Below, piece by piece: positions 7,037 through 9,565 of a stretch of DNA of 9,565 nt. The stretch covers positions 1 through 9,565 of the forward strand of contig JAQVGK010000096.1 of assembly GCA_028696755.1 (NCBI GenBank), given 5' to 3'. This DNA comes from Bacteroidales bacterium. GTDB lineage: Bacteria; Bacteroidota; Bacteroidia; Bacteroidales; ML635J-15. Under the pieces are notes generated by a model, which worked only from the letters and a program-made list of their open reading frames with translations, had not been told where the DNA came from and searched no databases. Numbering within the stretch: the first letter of the stretch is position 1; every line of letters begins with the position of its first letter. Position numbers and translations under genes: made by a program.

Positions 7037-8061
7037 CAAACCATTGTTCGTTTATTTCGAATTACAACCCAGATGATAAATGGAGCACCAAGTATTGCAG
7101 TTATTGCGTTAATTGGTAGAATTCCATTTTCGGTAAAGGCGTGAGTAAGTATATCTCCACAAAGCATAAAAATTGCTCCGCACAAAATTGATGCTGGAAT
7201 AAGAATAAAGTGATTGGATGTGTTGAAAATCCAACGGCTGATATGTGGAGCGGCAATTCCAATAAATCCCAAAGGTCCACAATATGCAGTTACAATTCCT
7301 GTAAGAACACTGACAATTATGAATGAAAAAATTCGCAAGTGTTTTACATTAACTCCCATACTGTTTGCAAAATTTTCTCCAGGTAACATAAGGTTAAGCT
7401 GTTTCGAAAGCATAAATCCTATAAATGTAAATAACATTACCATAGGAGATAAAATCTGGATATCACTGAACGATGTTGCTGTTAGCGATCCCATCGTCCA
7501 AACAACAAAAGATTTTACATTTATATCGCTAGCAAAATATTGTAGTACGCTTACCATCGAGTTTACCACTCCGGCAGTTAATATCCCGATTATCAGAATT
7601 GAAAGAATATCCCTTACTCTAAAGGAGACAGCTAAGATTATTGCCAAAACCGCAGCGGCACCTATACCTGCGGCAATCATCGAAATTATATTAGAAGCCT
7701 GCGCCGAAAGTCCACCTAAAAACTGATTCCCACCTAAAACAACAATTGCCACTCCCAAGCTGGCTCCACTACTTACACCTAGTACATCTGGTCCAGCAAG
7801 TGGATTTCGAAAAACTGTTTGCATAATAAGACCAGAAACTGATAGCGCTGCTCCAGCAAGAATTGCGATCATAACTCGAGGAAAGCGAAATTCTTTAATT
7901 AGTAAAATATATTCGTCAGAAACATTGGATGGGTTGTAAAAGAATTTGAGTATTTCGGAAAACGGTATTTTGATAAAGCCAGTTGTTAAATCATAAATTG
8001 CAAGTGCTGATAGAATTATAATCAGAACGATAAACAATATGAAATTTCGGCTTTTCTTCAT
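7036..8061 (-). CDS. FecCD/BtuC-type ABC transporter permease
   Basis: This polytopic inner-membrane permease belongs to the type II importers for vitamin B12, Fe-siderophores or heme. The 341 residues match the family, and about ten hydrophobic segments are visible. Diagnostic blocks are FRFPRVM (58-64), QTVFRNPLAGPDVLGVSSGA (81-100), GPLGFIGIAAPHISR (262-276, the region holding the cytoplasmic coupling helix to the ATPase) and LPINAITAILGAPFI (315-329). It follows the binding-protein gene by 21 bases, with only a weak ribosome site, and overlaps the ATPase start by one base. Only one permease gene is present, which fits the homodimeric BtuC-like arrangement. Substrate specificity (corrinoid, siderophore or heme) cannot be fixed. 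Confidence 0.95.
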   Translation of the reverse strand: MKKSRNFILFIVLIIILSALAIYDLTTGFIKIPFSEILKFFYNPSNVSDEYILLIKEFRFPRVMIAILAGAALSVSGLIMQTVFRNPLAGPDVLGVSSGASLGVAIVVLGGNQFLGGLSAQASNIISMIAAGIGAAAVLAIILAVSFRVRDILSILIIGILTAGVVNSMVSVLQYFASDINVKSFVVWTMGSLTATSFSDIQILSPMVMLFTFIGFMLSKQLNLMLPGENFANSMGVNVKHLRIFSFIIVSVLTGIVTAYCGPLGFIGIAAPHISRWIFNTSNHFILIPASILCGAIFMLCGDILTHAFTENGILPINAITAILGAPFIIWVVIRNKRTMV

Positions 8062-8082
8062 AAAATTTACTAAGGCTTAAAC

Positions 8083-9210
8083 TTAGTCGATTTTTTTGTA
8101 ATAGAACAGATTTTGAGAGCTTGTTGAATCTGGGTAGAAAATTGATTTAAGGTCGCTAAGAATAATGTCGGGATGAATAATTCCCGACTCCCAAAAATCG
8201 TTTCCGCCGTATCTATTTTTTCTTTTATTGTTGTTGTAAATTTTAGCTTTTTCGAAAGGTTCAAATTTGTTCATCCGGCTGTCAACACTTAAAATATCCT
8301 TTCGTGAGTCGGCGTTATTAGGATGCAGCCAAAAATCGGCCGCCAATGCAGCAGCAAAAACCTGCTCGATACTTAAAGATATACTTTCAGATTTATCATT
8401 ATCATCAAAAATATATTCGGCACCAGCATCTTTAATAAAATTTGAAAAATACGAATCCCCTCCTGGCACCCACCATGTTCCTTTCCAAGGAAGACTAACC
8501 AGAACTTTAGGTTTTGATTCACTTTGGGGAATATTATTCTTAACAGAGTTGTATTTTGTTTCAACACTATCAAAATATTCGGTTGCAAAATCTAGTCGGT
8601 CGTAAAAACACCCGAAGAATTTAATCCATTCTGTTCTCCCCAAAGGGGTAGACTCGACGTAATCATTTACAAATATTACAGGTATTCCGGCATCCGACAA
8701 TTTTTGAAAGTTAGCAGCACTTGCATTATCCACACCAAAAGCAAAAACAACATCGGGGTTAATCGAAATTATCTTTTCATAATTTATTTGATTGTCGTAA
8801 CCAACATCATAAATATCACCATTTGAAATCATTTTCTGGATTTCATCATCATAAACATACTCTGGGCTACTAATTCCTTTTATTGATGAATTTCTTCCAA
8901 GTGCCGAAATAAAAGCACAATGAGTAGTTGACAGGCATACTACTTTTGAAACAGGAATATGAATGATTACATTATTACTTGATTCACTTTCGCTACTTGA
9001 TGAAAGCAGATAGTCGTCGGTATCATCTTTCTCACTACCAAAGCGATTCTTAACTTTTAAGATATATCCTTCCTCAATCTCAGATATTTCGAAGCCAGCT
9101 GCATATTTGTTTATCTGAGTTTTACCTTCTCCATTCTTTATCTCTGGCCCTTTGCATGCAAACAGAATCGATATTATTGTTATTGTTAGAACTATTTTTT
9201 TCATCATCAT
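8083..9210 (-). CDS. Substrate-binding lipoprotein of a corrinoid/siderophore-class ABC importer (BtuF/FepB-like)
   Basis: This lipid-anchored receptor delivers ligand to the FecCD permease. From the ATG at 9210 it has 375 residues: MMMKK, a hydrophobic core and the lipobox ILFAC with C19. An extension of about 70 residues, in the style of Bacteroidota members, ends in a Ser/Glu-rich stretch (about 70-78). The helical-backbone metal-receptor fold follows. Recognisable parts are SKVVCLSTTHCAFISALGR with GISSPEYVYD, INYEKIISINPDVVFAFG, TPLGRTEWIKFFG (188-200) and WWVPGGDSYFSNFIKDAGAEY (about 246-266). The start is set by GGAGG ten bases before the ATG at 9210. The earlier in-frame ATG at 9231 lies at or before the expected transcription start and would spoil the signal peptide. 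Two more ATGs (9207, 9204) are also possible. The family is clear; the ligand is unknown. Confidence 0.9.
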   Translation of the reverse strand: MMMKKIVLTITIISILFACKGPEIKNGEGKTQINKYAAGFEISEIEEGYILKVKNRFGSEKDDTDDYLLSSSSESESSNNVIIHIPVSKVVCLSTTHCAFISALGRNSSIKGISSPEYVYDDEIQKMISNGDIYDVGYDNQINYEKIISINPDVVFAFGVDNASAANFQKLSDAGIPVIFVNDYVESTPLGRTEWIKFFGCFYDRLDFATEYFDSVETKYNSVKNNIPQSESKPKVLVSLPWKGTWWVPGGDSYFSNFIKDAGAEYIFDDNDKSESISLSIEQVFAAALAADFWLHPNNADSRKDILSVDSRMNKFEPFEKAKIYNNNKRKNRYGGNDFWESGIIHPDIILSDLKSIFYPDSTSSQNLFYYKKID

Positions 9211-9213
9211 TAT

Positions 9214-9252
9214 AAAAAAACCTCCGATCATGCAAAGATAATCAGAGGTTTT
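9214..9252 (-). terminator. Probable intrinsic terminator of the upstream sorting-domain gene, overlapping the next promoter
   Basis: Reading the minus strand, AAAACCTC (9252-9245) pairs with GAGGTTTT (9224-9217). Beyond one mismatch, three more pairs (GAT/ATC) leave a 12-base loop. Seven T (9220-9214) follow the GC-containing part, as in an intrinsic terminator. It lies 18 bases after the stop of the sorting-domain gene. The stem has only four GC-rich pairs plus AT pairs, so its strength is moderate. Confidence 0.6.
9221..9240 (-). promoter_or_regulatory. Promoter -7 box and ribosome binding site of the importer operon
   Basis: On the minus strand TATCTTTG (9240-9233) matches the Bacteroidota -7 consensus TAnnTTTG exactly. 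GGAGG (9225-9221), a strong Shine-Dalgarno sequence that is rare in this phylum, ends ten bases before the ATG at 9210. No TTG is found at the expected -33 distance, so the promoter may be weak or need an activator. Both elements lie inside the terminator hairpin of the upstream gene. Confidence 0.65.
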
Positions 9253-9270
9253 ATAATTGTAAGAATTAAA

Positions 9271-9565
9271 TTATTTTGTTAGTAATAATTTTTTGTTGAT
9301 GCTAAACTCGTTAGTGTAAATACGCACTATATACAAGCCTTCTGGATAATTTCCAAGATTTGTACTATATTCTCCACTGCCGCTATTAATAACATCAGAA
9401 TTAACTTTTCTTCCTAGAGCATCAAAAATCTCAACTTTGAAATTTTCGTAATACTGATCGTTAGTTTTAATTGTAACTATTCCGTTTGTAGGATTTGTAT
9501 AAATTTCAAAACTATTATCTGCTATTAATTCTTCGATATCTACCAAGCAAGCAATAGGTTGAAGC
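9271..9565 (-). CDS. Type IX secretion C-terminal sorting domain (type A) of a larger protein, 5' part outside window
   Basis: The frame is open to the right edge of the window, so this is the C-terminal end of a longer gene; no start codon can be claimed. About 97 residues are visible. The last 80 or so form a type A sorting domain: FEIYTNPTNGIVTIKTN (a variant of the usual YPNPTNG), VEIFDALGRKV, LGNYPEGLYIVRIYTN and the basic tail NKKLLLTK at the stop. In the type IX pathway such domains carry cargo through the outer membrane and are removed as the protein is secreted or fixed on the surface. The function of the missing part is unknown. Its position directly before the importer operon suggests a role in capturing the same ligand, but it has its own probable terminator. 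Confidence 0.88.
   Translation of the reverse strand, partial: LQPIACLVDIEELIADNSFEIYTNPTNGIVTIKTNDQYYENFKVEIFDALGRKVNSDVINSGSGEYSTNLGNYPEGLYIVRIYTNEFSINKKLLLTK

Noticed and set aside
7214..7726. Plus-strand open frame of 170 codons inside the permease gene
   Set aside because: It is antisense to strongly conserved FecCD motifs. Its translation has no recognisable domain, and it is explained by the low stop frequency opposite a membrane-protein gene.
9211..9231. ATG at 9231 as the start of the binding lipoprotein
   Set aside because: It overlaps the end of the TATCTTTG promoter box at the expected transcription start, adds MIGGFFI before the signal peptide, and ignores the GGAGG placed ten bases before the ATG at 9210.
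9211..9270. Cobalamin riboswitch or Fur box before the importer operon
   Set aside because: The 60-base spacer is fully taken up by the hairpin, promoter and ribosome site; it is far too short for a cobalamin riboswitch and shows no Fur-like palindrome. Any such element would lie beyond the right edge.

Overview
The window comes from a member of the Bacteroidota, probably a Bacteroidales/Marinilabiliales-like or flavobacterial relative. Five things point there: AT-rich coding DNA, the gene order bamD-rpoZ-coaBC-porD-recN, a type IX secretion C-terminal sorting domain, a Bacteroidota-type omega subunit, and promoters with the Bacteroidota -7 element TAnnTTTG (exact TATCTTTG matches at two places). 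No tRNA, rRNA, CRISPR array, insertion sequence or phage gene is visible. Nearly all the DNA is coding, and every gene except the first lies on the minus strand.

Left end (1-1268, plus strand): the 3' part of a DsbD-type thiol:disulfide interchange protein, with six membrane segments and a C-terminal thioredoxin domain, closed by a strong intrinsic terminator. It converges on recN with only 36 bases between the stop codons.

Middle (1270-6250, minus strand): a five-gene housekeeping operon read from a promoter at about 6246-6214, in the order bamD, rpoZ, coaBC, DUF4835/porD, recN. The genes overlap or are separated by 1-17 bases. It joins outer-membrane protein assembly, RNA polymerase, coenzyme A synthesis, a protein linked to type IX secretion, and DNA repair. 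coaBC carries a run of ten A exactly at the junction of its two enzyme domains; slippage in either direction there would release the CoaC domain alone.

Right end (6314-9565, minus strand): a three-gene importer of the vitamin B12/siderophore/heme class (substrate-binding lipoprotein, FecCD permease, ATPase), preceded by the C-terminus of a protein with a type IX sorting domain. The upstream gene's terminator hairpin contains, within itself, the -7 promoter element and the Shine-Dalgarno sequence of the importer operon. A plausible reading is that the sorted surface protein, perhaps with a TonB receptor outside the window, captures a corrinoid or metal chelate that the ABC importer carries across the inner membrane. 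The substrate cannot be read from this sequence.

Most of the content is conserved and ordinary. The points most worth a second look are the coaBC slippery tract and the overlapping terminator/promoter/ribosome site at 9214-9252.
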